Source: Siphonodentalium dalli (taxonomy: Eukaryota; Mollusca; Scaphopoda; Gadilida; Siphonodentaliidae). Taken from it: a DNA stretch of 64,000 bases. Made by a program: the position numbers and the translations under genes. Where the stretch lies: assembly GCA_032622095.1 (NCBI GenBank), contig CP136066.1, positions 192,252,816 to 192,316,815 of the forward strand, read 5' to 3'. The notes under the pieces are model-generated. The model was not told the DNA's origin, made no database searches, and saw only the letters and a program-made list of their open reading frames with translations. Shown in pieces: positions 25,252 through 34,984 of this stretch; within the stretch, counting starts at the first letter, position 1, and every line of letters begins with the position of its first letter.

Positions 25252-25620
25252 TTAACCCTTTGAGTGCCAGGTCGATTTTTGTAACAACCCATATACCCTG
25301 TGCCAATGCATTCTCTTATATATGCGAGTCGACCATAGGTCGCCTCGCATATATAAGAGAATGCATTGGCCTAACAAAATTCTTTTTTTAACACTTTTTA
25401 CCATTTTTTCTTACATTCTTTAACAATTTTATAAATTTTTTTTTACATTTTTTAACAATTTTTATAATATTTTTCTACATTCTTTGACAATTTTATCATT
25501 TTTAATATGTGTTAAGCCAATGCATTCTCTTATATATGCGAGGCGAGTCTCTCAGGCGACCTATGGTCGACTCGCATATATAAGAGAATGCATTGGCCGT
25601 TCTGTTGGGTAAAGGGTTAA
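25252..25620 (+). mobile_element. TTAA-flanked double-hairpin MITE, copy B
   Basis: Same family and orientation as copy A. The left terminus is diverged after TTAACCCTTT. The right terminus is GTTGGGTAAAGGGTTAA. The left palindrome, 25303-25369, has a perfect 26 bp stem starting CCAATGCATTCTCTTATA. The right palindrome has a short TCTCTCAGGCGA insertion in its centre. Non-coding. Confidence 0.85.
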
Positions 25621-26180
25621 GACACGGAAAATAGGATCTACACATTTTACCCGCTATTATATCAATAGCTCTCGTACTCTAGAAAGAGTAGTGAGCTTTG
25701 ACAGGTTTGGTGTTGTAAATTTAAAAACAAATGATGACCGGTCACATTCGTGAGACTGCTCTGAGTACATTTATTTCTGCTTCAAGAAAATGTCACAGAA
25801 TCGATACATCCCTGTTAAATCCATTTAACTGTTTAATTACACATATATCACACGATTCCATGGTTGCATGTTGTAACACCCATCAAGACAGAACCTAAAC
25901 TAATATCGTAATTTACATGTAATTGAAGTTCTTCGATCTTCAGTAACGATCTCAACCTACATTTAAATGATCGTCAAATATCCGATTAGGTATACCGAGC
26001 GCACAAATCAGTCATTCAATTCATAATTCTCCGCCAGATCAGAAATATACCGCACAAATAATTGTTGAAAAGTAAGGGCAAACCTCCGAAGATATTGGCT
26101 AAATCTATCGCAGAAGGATCTCATTTTCAGTACGCCGTGTTCAGTAAACGGTTGGAAAAGCATGGGGTACTGCCGATCCA

Positions 26181-26634
26181 TTAACCCTTTACCCAACATG
26201 TGCCAATGCATTCTCTTATATATGCGAGTCGACCATAGGTCGCCTCTCATATATAAGAGAATGCATTGGCTTAACACATATTAAAAAATATAAAATTGTC
26301 AAAGAATGTAGAAATATATTATAAAAATTGTTAAAAAATGTAAGAAAAAATTCTAAAATTGTTAAAGAATGTAAGACAAAATGGTAAAAAGTGTTAATTT
26401 TTTTTTTTTTAGGCCAATGCATTCTCTTATATATGCGAGGCGACCTATGGTCGACTCGCATATGTAAGAGAATGCATTGGCACAGGGCATAACTGTAACC
26501 ATCACAATGTGGTCAATGAACCGGTTGCAATGATATCCATATTTCTATGGTGTTATTGAGACAGACCGAAGATATTTTAGGCTGTTGAACCTTTATTTGG
26601 GCGTTTTTGGCCGGTTTGTTGGGTAAAGGGTTAA
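26181..26634 (-). mobile_element. TTAA-flanked double-hairpin MITE, copy C
   Basis: Bounded by TTAACCCTTTACCCAACA and TGTTGGGTAAAGGGTTAA, an exact 18 bp inverted pair. The internal order is inverted relative to copies A and B: the GGCTGTTGAA...GGGCGTTTTTGGCC block is on the right. Both CCAATGCATTCTC palindromes are intact. The 80-90 codon frames that cross it are not genes. Confidence 0.9.
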
Positions 26635-26919
26635 GTTGACAATGGGTTCACAGGTTCAGATTTCACGCCATCCGCACGGGAGCATCTCGATCTGCCGACA
26701 GCTATTGTTTCCATGGTTACTTGCACGAGGTGTCAATAATCCCTTAGTTCAATCGTTTGCCGCTTATAGTCTATTCCTCTTTTCTTTAGGGGTTTGAATG
26801 GTTTGTCCTCTTTTAATTTGGGGTTTTAATGATTTGTCACATTTGGGAACTTGGGTTTTGAAACCTTTGGCGTTGATTCAATGTTGAGGTTAGGAAATAA
26901 TCTGTGTCATGTTTTATTT
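26635..26919. other. Non-coding, upstream of the ketosynthase exons
   Basis: I searched for an upstream ketosynthase exon (an RFPG-type N-terminal motif) between the MITE and 27290 and did not find one. No other feature recognised. Confidence 0.4.
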
Positions 26920-27060
26920 ATTTATTTATGCAAAATAATATAATAAAATATATACAAGGAAAGGAGATAACAAACATAACACATACACGACAATAGTTTA
27001 GCAAAAAAGCTCAATGGCGACCTAATTGAGCGATAGAATCCAAGTATTCTAGATTGCCAA
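26920..27060 (-). mobile_element. Possible LINE/SINE 3' tail
   Basis: TTTTATTTATTTATTTATGC followed by AAAATAATATAATAAAATA is an imperfect AT tail. Similar ones at ~9070, ~60840 and ~62640 each abut otherwise unique sequence. It is read as a retroelement 3' end on the minus strand. No coding part is recognised. Confidence 0.35.
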
Positions 27061-27198
27061 TCTGATTCTCACATGTATATAGCCAATGGACGGGTAGAAA
27101 GGGCCGAGTACATGGTCTTGACAAACTTTAGGGTTAATCCATTCTGATTAAAGGTAATGATTTTGCCTCGGTCATATTTTAAGTCGGACAGTAGCTTC

Positions 27199-27254
27199 AA
27201 ACTGTACATTATTTCAGCGAATGGAACGATAATAACTGAAATAATGTACAGTTT
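27199..27254. repeat. Hairpin with 19 bp perfect stem next to the ketosynthase exon
   Basis: AAACTGTACATTATTTCAG at 27199-27217 is exactly complementary to CTGAAATAATGTACAGTTT at 27236-27254, with an 18-base spacer. It lies about 45 bp upstream of the acceptor of the first ketosynthase exon. It would therefore be in the intron of any transcript and could mask the splice site. That role is inference. Confidence 0.85.
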
Positions 27255-27298
27255 TGAGCCATTATCACAAAACACAGTAATGCAGTTCAACATTTCAG

Positions 27299-27459
27299 AT
27301 TTGAATGCTGGGACAACAACTTTTTCGGTATCAGTGATTTGGAAGCAGAAACCATGGATCCACAGCAATCTATCACACTAGAGTGCACCCATATGGCTTT
27401 AGAAGATGGCGGTATCCGCAAAATCGACATTAATGGAACCAAAACTGGAGTGTTCATAG
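27299..27459 (+). CDS. Ketosynthase (PKS/FAS-type) exon, N-terminal part
   Basis: Part of a beta-ketoacyl synthase domain, the condensing enzyme of animal type I fatty acid synthases and related polyketide synthases. After a TTTCAG acceptor (27293-27298) the exon reads FECWDNNFFGISDLEAETMD, then PQQSITLECTHMALEDGG, and ends NGTKTGVFI with a split Gly codon. The MDPQQ motif and the ALEDGG and TGVFIG phrases are classic ketosynthase landmarks. A Ser follows MDPQQ where Arg is usual. The donor at 27460 reads GTACGT. The first base of the exon is chosen from the acceptor and could differ slightly. The frame is open throughout. The next exon at 27987 joins in phase. No exon upstream was found, so this is a gene fragment or one part of a gene whose other exons lie beyond the window. 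Confidence 0.85.
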
Positions 27460-27986
27460 GTACGTGCCACCCGATATGACAAGTTATTAATTATGGCATT
27501 TTTTTCAGAACGGCCTGTTATCAAACAATGCGAATATCACTTCAAACCCGAGTAATATGTAATATGACACCACCAATCCCAGTAATATCATTTTACGACA
27601 TCACAAATCCGAGTAATATGGTTCAGCATGCCGAAAATCCACCTCACTGCTAAATAATGGTAGATATCTATTTTGTAATGTCACTCATTTGAAAGAGTTA
27701 GTAAGAGGCGATCTAATTAATAAATTGGATATTGCTTGGTTGGTTGGTTTGGTATTGGGCCCGATATCTGTCCGAGGTAACCTCATATCAGCCTTCGACC
27801 TTCGCTCTCAGACTGTGTCTTAGTTGGCCCGGGAGTAAGCACAGAGCACAACACAAGGGTCAGGTTCTCTTCTGTTCCTCGTACGGTGCGAAAATGCATT
27901 ATACAGTTTACATTAGATTGTACGAATTGGAAAATTGAGGATGAGACGTCATCGCGTCGTCTGACTGAATGTCAATACAATTTCAG
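27460..27986 (+). other. Intron of the ketosynthase fragment
   Basis: 527 bp, from GTACGT at 27460 to TTTCAG ending at 27986, separating two in-phase ketosynthase exons. It contains a small degenerate repeat of CCGAGTAATATG at 27548-27620 and a 125-codon chance frame. No other feature. Confidence 0.7.
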
Positions 27987-28200
27987 GAAGTATGAGTGCA
28001 GACTACAACACACAACTGTCCGTTGGAACCCCAGAGGAATCAATCGCCACCCCCTACACCATAACCGGAAACCAGAACAGTGTCATCTCGGCTCGAGTGT
28101 CCTACATTTACAACCTTCTTGGACCATCAATGACAATCGACACAGCTTGTTCGTCGTCGCTTGTTGCAATTCACCAAGGTTGCATGGCAATAAAAACAGG
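27987..28200 (+). CDS. Ketosynthase (PKS/FAS-type) exon with catalytic Cys
   Basis: Continues the ketosynthase domain of 27299-27459. The split Gly codon is completed by the first two bases. It then reads [29 protein letters not shown], the [16 protein letters not shown] active-site motif and [10 protein letters not shown]. The nucleophilic cysteine of DTACSSS is codon 28148-28150. It accepts the acyl chain during Claisen condensation. The His residues of the catalytic triad would lie in later exons. The donor is GTTAGA at 28201, after a phase-1 break. The two exons give ~125 residues of a ~420-residue domain. No continuation (expected E-C-D-x-A-x-x-G-G) was found downstream to 32 kb, and retroelement debris follows. 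The wording fits animal FAS-like PKS proteins, which are expanded in molluscs. Whether it is functional cannot be judged from here. Confidence 0.88.
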
Positions 28201-28441
28201 TTAGAATCTATCACCTTCAACATAATTCAATGTATCCGCATATTAATGGAGTTTCGGCGCTAGGAATGTATTTCTGGTGTTTTGTTCTTTGTTTCAGTTT
28301 CTTCCGACAAAAACGTGCATCGCGACATTTTACGGCTCGCGTTCGTCCGGACCGTTGTGTGCGCGATAGCACTTTCTAAAAATGGTCCCGCGCACTTGAT
28401 CATCGTTTTATATAAGAAAATATCGATATATAGAGGATCTC

Positions 28442-28576
28442 CAACGAGTTATGTTGGGATATAAGATTTTATGAAACGAGTTTGATAAATTTGATTCACA
28501 ACGAGTCCTAGACGAGTTGTGATTCAACTTTGTCAAACGAGTTTCATAAAATCTTATATCCCAACATAACGAGTTG
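28442..28576. repeat. Imperfect 135 bp palindrome with embedded ACGAGT direct repeats
   Basis: ATGTTGGGATATAAGATTTT on the left returns as AAAATCTTATATCCCAACAT on the right, and the stem continues through GTTTCATAAAA and TTGATTCACAAC-type sequence. At four stem positions ACGAGT occurs in the same orientation on both arms, so these sites do not pair. The two halves therefore differ in a patterned way. Confidence 0.75.
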
Positions 28577-28952
28577 AAAATCTTGTATATCACATGAAAA
28601 AATAGAGATTTTTGCCTTTTATCAAATCAAAATCTTTAAAAGTAGCTGAAAAATGCATGCAAAATGCATACATGCACGGCGTTCGCTGAGACGCTTCACA
28701 ACCGTATACGACGCTATTGCGCGCTCTGCCTTGCGACTAAACATATAGTCCCATAATTTGCCTCTTTGTTTTTGTGCCTATTTTCGTCAATGCAACTAAG
28801 TTGGACAATAATTGAACTTTAATGAACAAAGCAATCATTTTGCAATGTCTAGTATTAGTTTCAACCGAGGCTTTCCGAAATAGTATTAATCCGCGCGGTA
28901 ATTTACTTGGCGCAATGCCATGTTTCCCGGCGATTACACACTATAGTGACAG
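28577..28952. other. Non-coding, no feature recognised
   Basis: Contains a GC-richer patch at 28670-28740 but no open frame or repeat partner. A GPCR exon was sought just upstream of the GTAAG at 28953 and not found. Confidence 0.4.
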
Positions 28953-29092
28953 GTAAGAAACTATGTAATGGATTTCCCAATGATATTATAGGGGTTTCAT
29001 GTGATATAAAAAGAGATGCTTCGAAAATTCGTATGGTTAGAAGTTACGAATTACGCCTGGATTATTGAAATGGACAACGCTTGGCAAAGAGA
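28953..29092 (+). repeat. Segment resembling the 5' part of the GPCR intron
   Basis: GACAG|GTAAGAAACT at 28953 followed by ATAAAAAGAGATG, ATTATTGAAAT and GACAACGCTTGGC matches the start of the GPCR intron at 56386-56530 in order and rough spacing. It lies 3.8 kb upstream of the lone TM7 exon at 32725. That spacing suggests it marks the lost upstream half of this paralog. It could equally be a dispersed repeat. Confidence 0.5.
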
Positions 29093-29109
29093 AACAGATA
29101 GTCTAGATA

Positions 29110-29563
29110 ATGAGCACTAATTATTCGATTACCAAATAAGCACAGGGGATATGCGTGTAACTGAAATCAATACACATTTTGTTGAGTAATATGTCCCAGT
29201 TTTTTAAACTTAATGAACACTAATTATTCGATCACCAAATAAGCACAGGGGATATGTGTGTAACTGAAATCAATATACACATGTAGTTTTGTTGAGTAAT
29301 ATATCCCAGTTTTTTTAAGTTAATGAGCCCTAATTATTCGATCACCAAATACGCACAGGGGATATGGGTGTAACTGAAATCAATACACACATGTCATTTT
29401 GTTGAGTAATATATCCCAGTTGTTTTAAGTTATTAAAGTTAATGAGCACTAATTATTTTATTACCGAATATAAGCACAGGGAATATGTGTGTAACTGAAA
29501 TCAATATACACATGTCATTTTGTGGAGTATTATAACCCAGATTTTTAAAGTTATTAAAGTTTT
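29110..29563 (+). repeat. ~103-119 bp tandem repeat, 4 units
   Basis: Units start ATGAGCACTAATTATTCGAT at 29110, 29213, 29323 and 29442, and share AAGCACAGGGGATATG, TAACTGAAATCAATA and GTTGAGTAATAT. Length changes come from small insertions such as ATTAAAGTT in the later units. Non-coding. Confidence 0.9.
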
Positions 29564-29944
29564 TCACCGGTCTCGCTAAGTGGGGTAAACATGTTTTACC
29601 CCATAAGATTACATGTTATTCTCATCACTTAAATGAAAAGAGGCTACAGTAAGGTCATTGCGCGACAGAAGGTCTGCGTAATGGCCCATTCCTCTACGAA
29701 CAGCATAAAACGTACTTTTCATACTTTTCCAATGGCTTTTACTTACCGCGACCGATTTCCATCTTAAGTAAGAAAGTTGTATATTTTTTCGACATAGGAT
29801 GACCGATGGTCGCACTATGTCGGTAGATATAATATATATATTTTATAAAAGTACAGATACTCATCAATACTTGGATTTTAATTCCTGACATCCTTCCCAT
29901 ACGAAGAGAAGTATACCGTATTGCCTAGCCAGACGTATCTGTAC
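29564..29944. other. Non-coding, no feature recognised
   Basis: The 68-codon minus-strand frame at 29609-29815 has no recognisable domain. It may include upstream debris of the Penelope-like element, but nothing there is identifiable. Confidence 0.4.
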
Positions 29945-30720
29945 AATTGTAGATGATGTTGATATTAGAGATGTTCGGCTACAAGAACTGCACTCTTTCT
30001 TACAAGACCAACATTACCCAGACAAGCTAATAAAAAGTGGAATCGACGAAGCTTAAAAATACCTAAATCAGAATTGAGAAAAGATAAAGAGAGACAAGCC
30101 GAGTCCGTTCTCATTCCACTCGTAACAACTCACAACCCACGCCACCCTAATGTAACTCAATCCGCAAAAACACTGCTACCAATACTACACAAGAGTCCTA
30201 AAATGAAAAATCTCGTCAGTGAGGATAATATACTTCAAAGTAAGCGAAAACTACCAAATTTGAAGAAAATACTGACGAGAGCCCGTTTCGATACCAGCAA
30301 CGAAACAACATACAGAATTCGGACGTGTGGAGATTCCAGATGCGGTACATGCAAAAACATAGTTACTGGTACTCAACTCAAGTTTTAAAATGGGACAGTA
30401 GTTCAACCCAAATGCAGATATGGACTGCAAATCACGGAACTTAATCTATATTATTATATGTTATGGATGCCATGAGTTTTATGTTGGACAGACGGGTAAC
30501 ACTGTGTGTGAGCGCATGAGAATACACCGCCAACAAATCAAACAACCAGAGCTGAGACAAATTGAACTCAGCGAACATCTTGAAATTTGTGGCGGTTGCT
30601 CATTCACCGTGTTTCCATTATACAAAATGCTATCAATGGACCTATTGAAAAGAATTCGGACGGAAACAATGTTTATAAAAAAAACTTCGTCCGAAACTAA
30701 ATTCAGAAAAAAAACTTAAA
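29945..30720 (+). pseudogene. Penelope-like retroelement, 3' part with GIY-YIG endonuclease
   Basis: Translated in pieces, this is the C-terminal third of a Penelope-like element (PLE) polyprotein. PLEs are retroelements that pair a reverse transcriptase with a GIY-YIG endonuclease. The first frame (29953-30053) reads LQDQHYPDKLIKSGIDEA and ends at a stop. After a shift the next (from ~30062) carries LIPLVTTHNPRHPN, NLKKILTRARF and the cysteine motif RTCGDSRCGTCKN. A stop (TAA, ~30386) and a further shift follow. The last frame (30420-30719) holds the endonuclease: NLIYIIICYGCHEFYVGQTG, then ERMRIHRQQI and SEHLEIC. The reverse transcriptase core is absent. At least three disabling changes make it inactive. 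GACA-tailed repeats start right after it. Confidence 0.85.
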
Positions 30721-30749
30721 ACCATCACTGGAATAAATATCCAGGGAAG

Positions 30750-31215
30750 TGACGTCACAATCAAACCAAAATTCGGAAGTGACGTGGCGATTTTACCTTG
30801 AGTTGACCATTTGACGGTCAAGGTCAGGTCGGGGTCACGATTTGACTCGTCCAAAACACTCCCGGACAAAACTACCCGTCGAAATCCGTACGTTGAAAGG
30901 AGCGATTTGACCTTGAATTGACCATTTTGAAGTTCAAGGTCAGGTTGGGGTCACGATTTGACCCGTCCAATACACTCCCCGGACAAAAGTACCCCTATGT
31001 ATCAAATTTCGTCGAAATCCGACAGTTTTACCCGACTTGACCTTGAATTTACCATTTTGAAGGTCAAGGTCAGTCAGGGTCACGATTTGACCCGTCCAAA
31101 ACACTCCCCGGACAAAACTACCCCTAGGTATAAAATTTCGTCGAAATCCGTCCGGCAGTTTTCCCGGCCATAGCTAACAGACAGGCAAACAGACAGAAGT
31201 CCCAAAATATATATT
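30750..31215 (+). repeat. ~130 bp GACA-tailed tandem family, array 1
   Basis: Repeats of GACCTTGAATTGACCATTTT, GGTCAAGGTCAGGTCGGGGT, CACGATTTGACCCGTCC, ACACTCCCCGGACAAAA and AAATTTCGTCGAAATCCG, ending in TTTTCCCGGCCATAGCTAAC, GACAGACA and AAAATATATATTAGACTAGC. The layout (tandem body, microsatellite, AT tail) fits an expanded non-LTR retrotransposon 3' end. The frames are not genes. Confidence 0.8.
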
Positions 31216-31995
31216 AGACTAGCTGGTGGACCCGACTTCGTCCGGGCTGTTTCCCCTCTGCTTTTCGGCGAATTGACCTTGAATTGACCATTTTGAAGGT
31301 CAAGGTCTGGTCAGGGTCACGATTTGACCCGTCCAAAACACTCCCCGGACAAAAGTATCCGACAAAAGTACCCGTCGAAATCCGTCTGATTTTACCCGAT
31401 GTGACCTCGAATTGACCATATTGAAGGTCAAGGTCACGTCAGGGGCACAATTTGACCCGTCCAAAACACTCCGTGGACAAAAGTAACCCTATGTATCAAA
31501 TTTCGTCGAAATCCCGTCAAAATTCGCGATTTGACCTTGAATTGACCATTTTGAAAGTCAAGGTCTGGACGGGGTCACGATTTGACCCGCCCAAAACACT
31601 CCCGGACAAAAGTAACTCTAGGTATCAAATTTCGTCGAAATCCGTCCGTTGTACCCGATTTGACCTTGAATTGACCTTTTTGAATGTCAAGGTCAGGTCG
31701 GGGTAACGATTTGACCCGTCCAAAAGACTCCCCGTTCAAAAGTACCATTAGTTACCAAATTTCGTCGAAATCCGTCCGTTTTACCAGATTTGACCTTGAA
31801 TTGACCTTTTTGAAGGTCAAGATCAGGTCGGGGTCACGATTTGACCCGTTCAAAACCATCCCTCGGGAAAATTTCCCCTAGGTATCAATTTCGTCAAAAT
31901 CCGTCGGGCAGTTTTCCCGGCCATAGCTAACACACACACACCCACACAGACAGACAGACAGAAGTCCCAAAATATATAGTAGACTAGCAGGTTAG
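31216..31995 (+). repeat. ~130 bp GACA-tailed tandem family, array 2
   Basis: Begins GGTGGACCCGACTTCGTCCG directly after the tail of array 1 and carries about five diverged ~130 bp units. It then ends GGCCATAGCTAACACACAC, GACAGACAGACAGAAGTCCC and AAAATATATAGTAGACTAGC. Array 3 at 52925 starts and ends the same way, so this looks like a complete unit. Confidence 0.8.
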
Positions 31996-32724
31996 CCCGC
32001 CATTGGCGTGGTTCGTCTCATGGCTTTGTTCGAAAAAGCAATTGCAACAGCTTCCGAGACACGTGTTCTGCACCTAGGTGTAAAATTTCGTCGAAATCCG
32101 CCAGTTTTACCCGATTTGACCTTGCATTGATCATTTTGAAGGTCAAGGTCATGTCGAGGTCACAATTTGACTCGTCCATGCCACTTCCCGCACAAAAGTA
32201 CCCATAGGTACCAAGTTTGAGCTCAATCGGTTCGAGTCTATAAATAACACACACATATATATAATTTGTGGGTACCGGTTTGAAGGTCAAGGTCACCTCG
32301 CGCGGAAAAACTGACCCGATGAAAATCTCACCCGTTCCTTTGAACCCCTAAGTACGAAATTAAGTACGACATTTCGTCTCGAGACGGTCAATGGAGCCGT
32401 ATTTATACTCGTCGTGTATATAGACGCTCTTTATCATCGACACTGCGGATACGAACGCTCTTTAACTATCACGCGATTAACTCCACAATGCCAAGGACGG
32501 TGACTGGGAAAGGAGAAGCGGTGCTAGGAGCTTCTCAAAAGCGATGCGATGACATTGTCAGTGGATTTCTACCCTTAGATAGGGAGTTTGAGCTCAATCG
32601 GTCCAGCCGTTTTCGAGTCTATAAAGTGCACATATATATACACATATACACATATATGATCATTTGTAAACGTTGCAAGCCATACTATATGTGTTTGTTG
32701 ATATATTATCGTATAATCTTTCAG
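31996..32724 (+). repeat. Further tail-repeat fragments upstream of the GPCR exon
   Basis: One more unit of the GACCTT family (32090-32175) is followed by two GAGCTCAATCGGTNCNAG-type tails (32219-32266 and 32589-32650), each running into ACACATATATA tracts. The last ~75 bp before 32725 should be the 3' end of an intron (TAATCTTTCAG). Confidence 0.6.
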
Positions 32725-32981
32725 ATATAACGTTGATGCTGGAGATAGACGGACGCCTTGATGACACGACTACTTCACAAAAGTCCAACATCCTATACTA
32801 TGTCGTCGGATTCGCCTTCATCAACTGCATCTTGAACCCTATCATCTATGCATTCAAAATACGGGTCGTCAAGATCAGATTCTATAAAATATTCTGCTGC
32901 AAGGATATAGTCATATCAGCAAATGGAAAGGTGACGAAGTTCACTAGTTATGAACTATCGTGTTCTGTGGGTAACAATTGA
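32725..32981 (+). pseudogene. GPCR last exon (TM7 and C-tail), paralog 1
   Basis: The last exon of a rhodopsin-class G-protein-coupled receptor. After a TAATCTTTCAG acceptor it reads, from a split Asp codon, ITLMLEIDGRLDDTTTSQKS (third extracellular loop) and ILYYVVGFAFINCILNPIIY (TM7 with the NPxxY motif). RFYKIFCCKD (helix 8, with a possible palmitoylated Cys pair) and a short tail ending CSVGNN and TGA follow. The frame is intact. It differs from the exon at 59049 at about 10 of the first 77 residues and has a different extreme tail. No upstream GPCR exon exists between 28.2 and 32.7 kb, so it is an orphan exon and almost certainly not expressed as a receptor. Subfamily not assigned. Confidence 0.85.
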
Positions 32982-33632
32982 GTCAAATATCATCTATAAT
33001 GGAAATTACATACATCAAGACATGTGTATTTTCTATAGATGACAACTATAAAGAGCGATTGGTTGACACCACACCCATGTGGGGGTGAAGGAGTAGGCCT
33101 CTCGGCCTATTCGACCATCCCGGGATTAGCCCCCCAAACCACATTATCATCACACCCATGTGAGCCGAAAATTTCCAACTACTACAAAATATTTTCAACA
33201 TGATAAATTAACTCCCATATAGCTGTTTCGAACTTTGGAGAAATATAGACTTTGTCTAAAAAAAAAAAATAATAATCTCACAATAGCTATTTGTTGGCAA
33301 AACTCTCAAAAATAATGTTAACCTGGTGCCTACCCTTAGAAAATGTGATTAATGAGAAAACAGATTGACTTTGTGATATCCCACAACAAAACTAACTTTA
33401 TACATGTATATACACAATTATATACACAGCGCCCGGAGCCCGAGCTATTTCTCAAATAATTTACATTGATCGATTATAAAAAAAGCCGAGAATTTATATG
33501 GGCCAATCTTAACGCTTTACATAGCAGTATAACATGACATTCTTCATTAAGAGCACGAACGTTGTCACCCAGATGGCCTGCGTAATACCAATCGATTTAT
33601 CTCTTTAAAAAATACACCACCACAACTATATA
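32982..33632 (+). mobile_element. GPCR 3' flank and LINE tail, interrupted by the foldback element
   Basis: The first ~180 bp (GTCAAATATCATCTATAATG onward) match the flank of the second TM7 exon. From ~33160 (GAGCCGAAAATTTCCAA) to 33632 it is the LINE tail: CLPLENVINEKTD ends at a TGA near 33366, followed by the shared 3' UTR. The UTR breaks at CACAACTATA, where the foldback element begins, and resumes at 38521. Confidence 0.75.
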
Positions 33633-34984
33633 GTCGGGGAGCCAATAAGGTCCATCTGCACCCCCCCCCCACCCGATGATTACAAATAACCTTATTTGTA
33701 TTGTTCCCTATGGTATCCAGATAAAGAATCCGGATTTCACCGAAAAATAAAGGTGGCCCTACTAGGTGCTAGAGCCATTTGAATCCAAGATGGCCGCCAT
33801 TTCCTTTAATTCCGACCAGCTGTATTTAATCGTTGTAATAGATCGGTTGTTAGCAAAAGACACAGACAAAATGTATGCCATTTTGTTGGTATGATGTCCT
33901 TCTTCAAAATTACGGCAAATAATTTCGAAAACAATCAAAATGGCCGCCGAAAAATGACGTCATATACACGAAAATAGGAAATTTAATTAATATTTCACCA
34001 TATCTTCCATTTTTCTTCACATTAATCATTAGTAAATTGCAATGTTTTTGAGACAGTCATCAAGCGTGATATTATAGCGTCATTTTAAGACATTTGCCAT
34101 TGACGAGGGTTCCGTAATAGATACAGAAAGAGGATTTGAAAAATAGGGGTGAAATTTTCGAATTTTTGTGCAAGACATTTTGATAGTCATTTTAACGACA
34201 AACCACACAGGCTGTTAATAGAATGTCAACAACTATGTGCTTTATTTTATTGGACGGATGTTTTACTTCAATGGGAATGAAATTGGTGTAGAAAATTTCC
34301 AAAATGGCCGCCGAAAATATGAAAAATGATAAATATTGCCCCAGGGTGTCCTGCAATGGCTTACAAGTTGTGGTTGATATATAAAATTGGCTAATCTGTA
34401 TTATATACACGAATACTAACATGGCTGAATCACCATGGATCATTGTTTCTATTGTCACCACTGACATCACCAGAAATATTGGATTTTCTCTCACAAACTT
34501 GACATAAATATCGGCAAAAATTGTTTTAAGTAAAATGCAACTATCATTGGTATCAAATGTATTTATTGTTTTGGTCTATCTTAAATGTGTCACACTACGG
34601 TGTTTATAGACCAAATTGCTCAAGGTGGCTTCCAAAATGGCAACCAAATTTGTAAAAAGTAAATTTTTTACATATATCCCGAACATTATTATCTGCATTA
34701 TCCGACAAGGTAGCAAACTGTGACTCGCTTGGTTATTATACGTGTTTAATAGTTAATAACTGACAACTACGTTCCATTCTGTTTGTCCCAGTTCCGTATG
34801 GGGCATGACAAATTCATTTTAAAGTTGCAGTATGCAATTTTGCGGAGAACCTCTTTTGTGATTCTGGCCATATTATTGAAAGGAAATGGACAGAACTTTG
34901 AGACGGAACTGAGATGAACCACAATAGGTGGCTATTCTGGCCCATTGTGATAAAAAGTGATCAACTGGATAAAAGATGGATGCC

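Noticed and set aside
28282-28464. Next ketosynthase exon after the TTTCAG at ~28298
   Set aside because: The translation does not contain the expected continuation of the domain (a Cys-Asp followed by a Gly-Gly-Val type motif).
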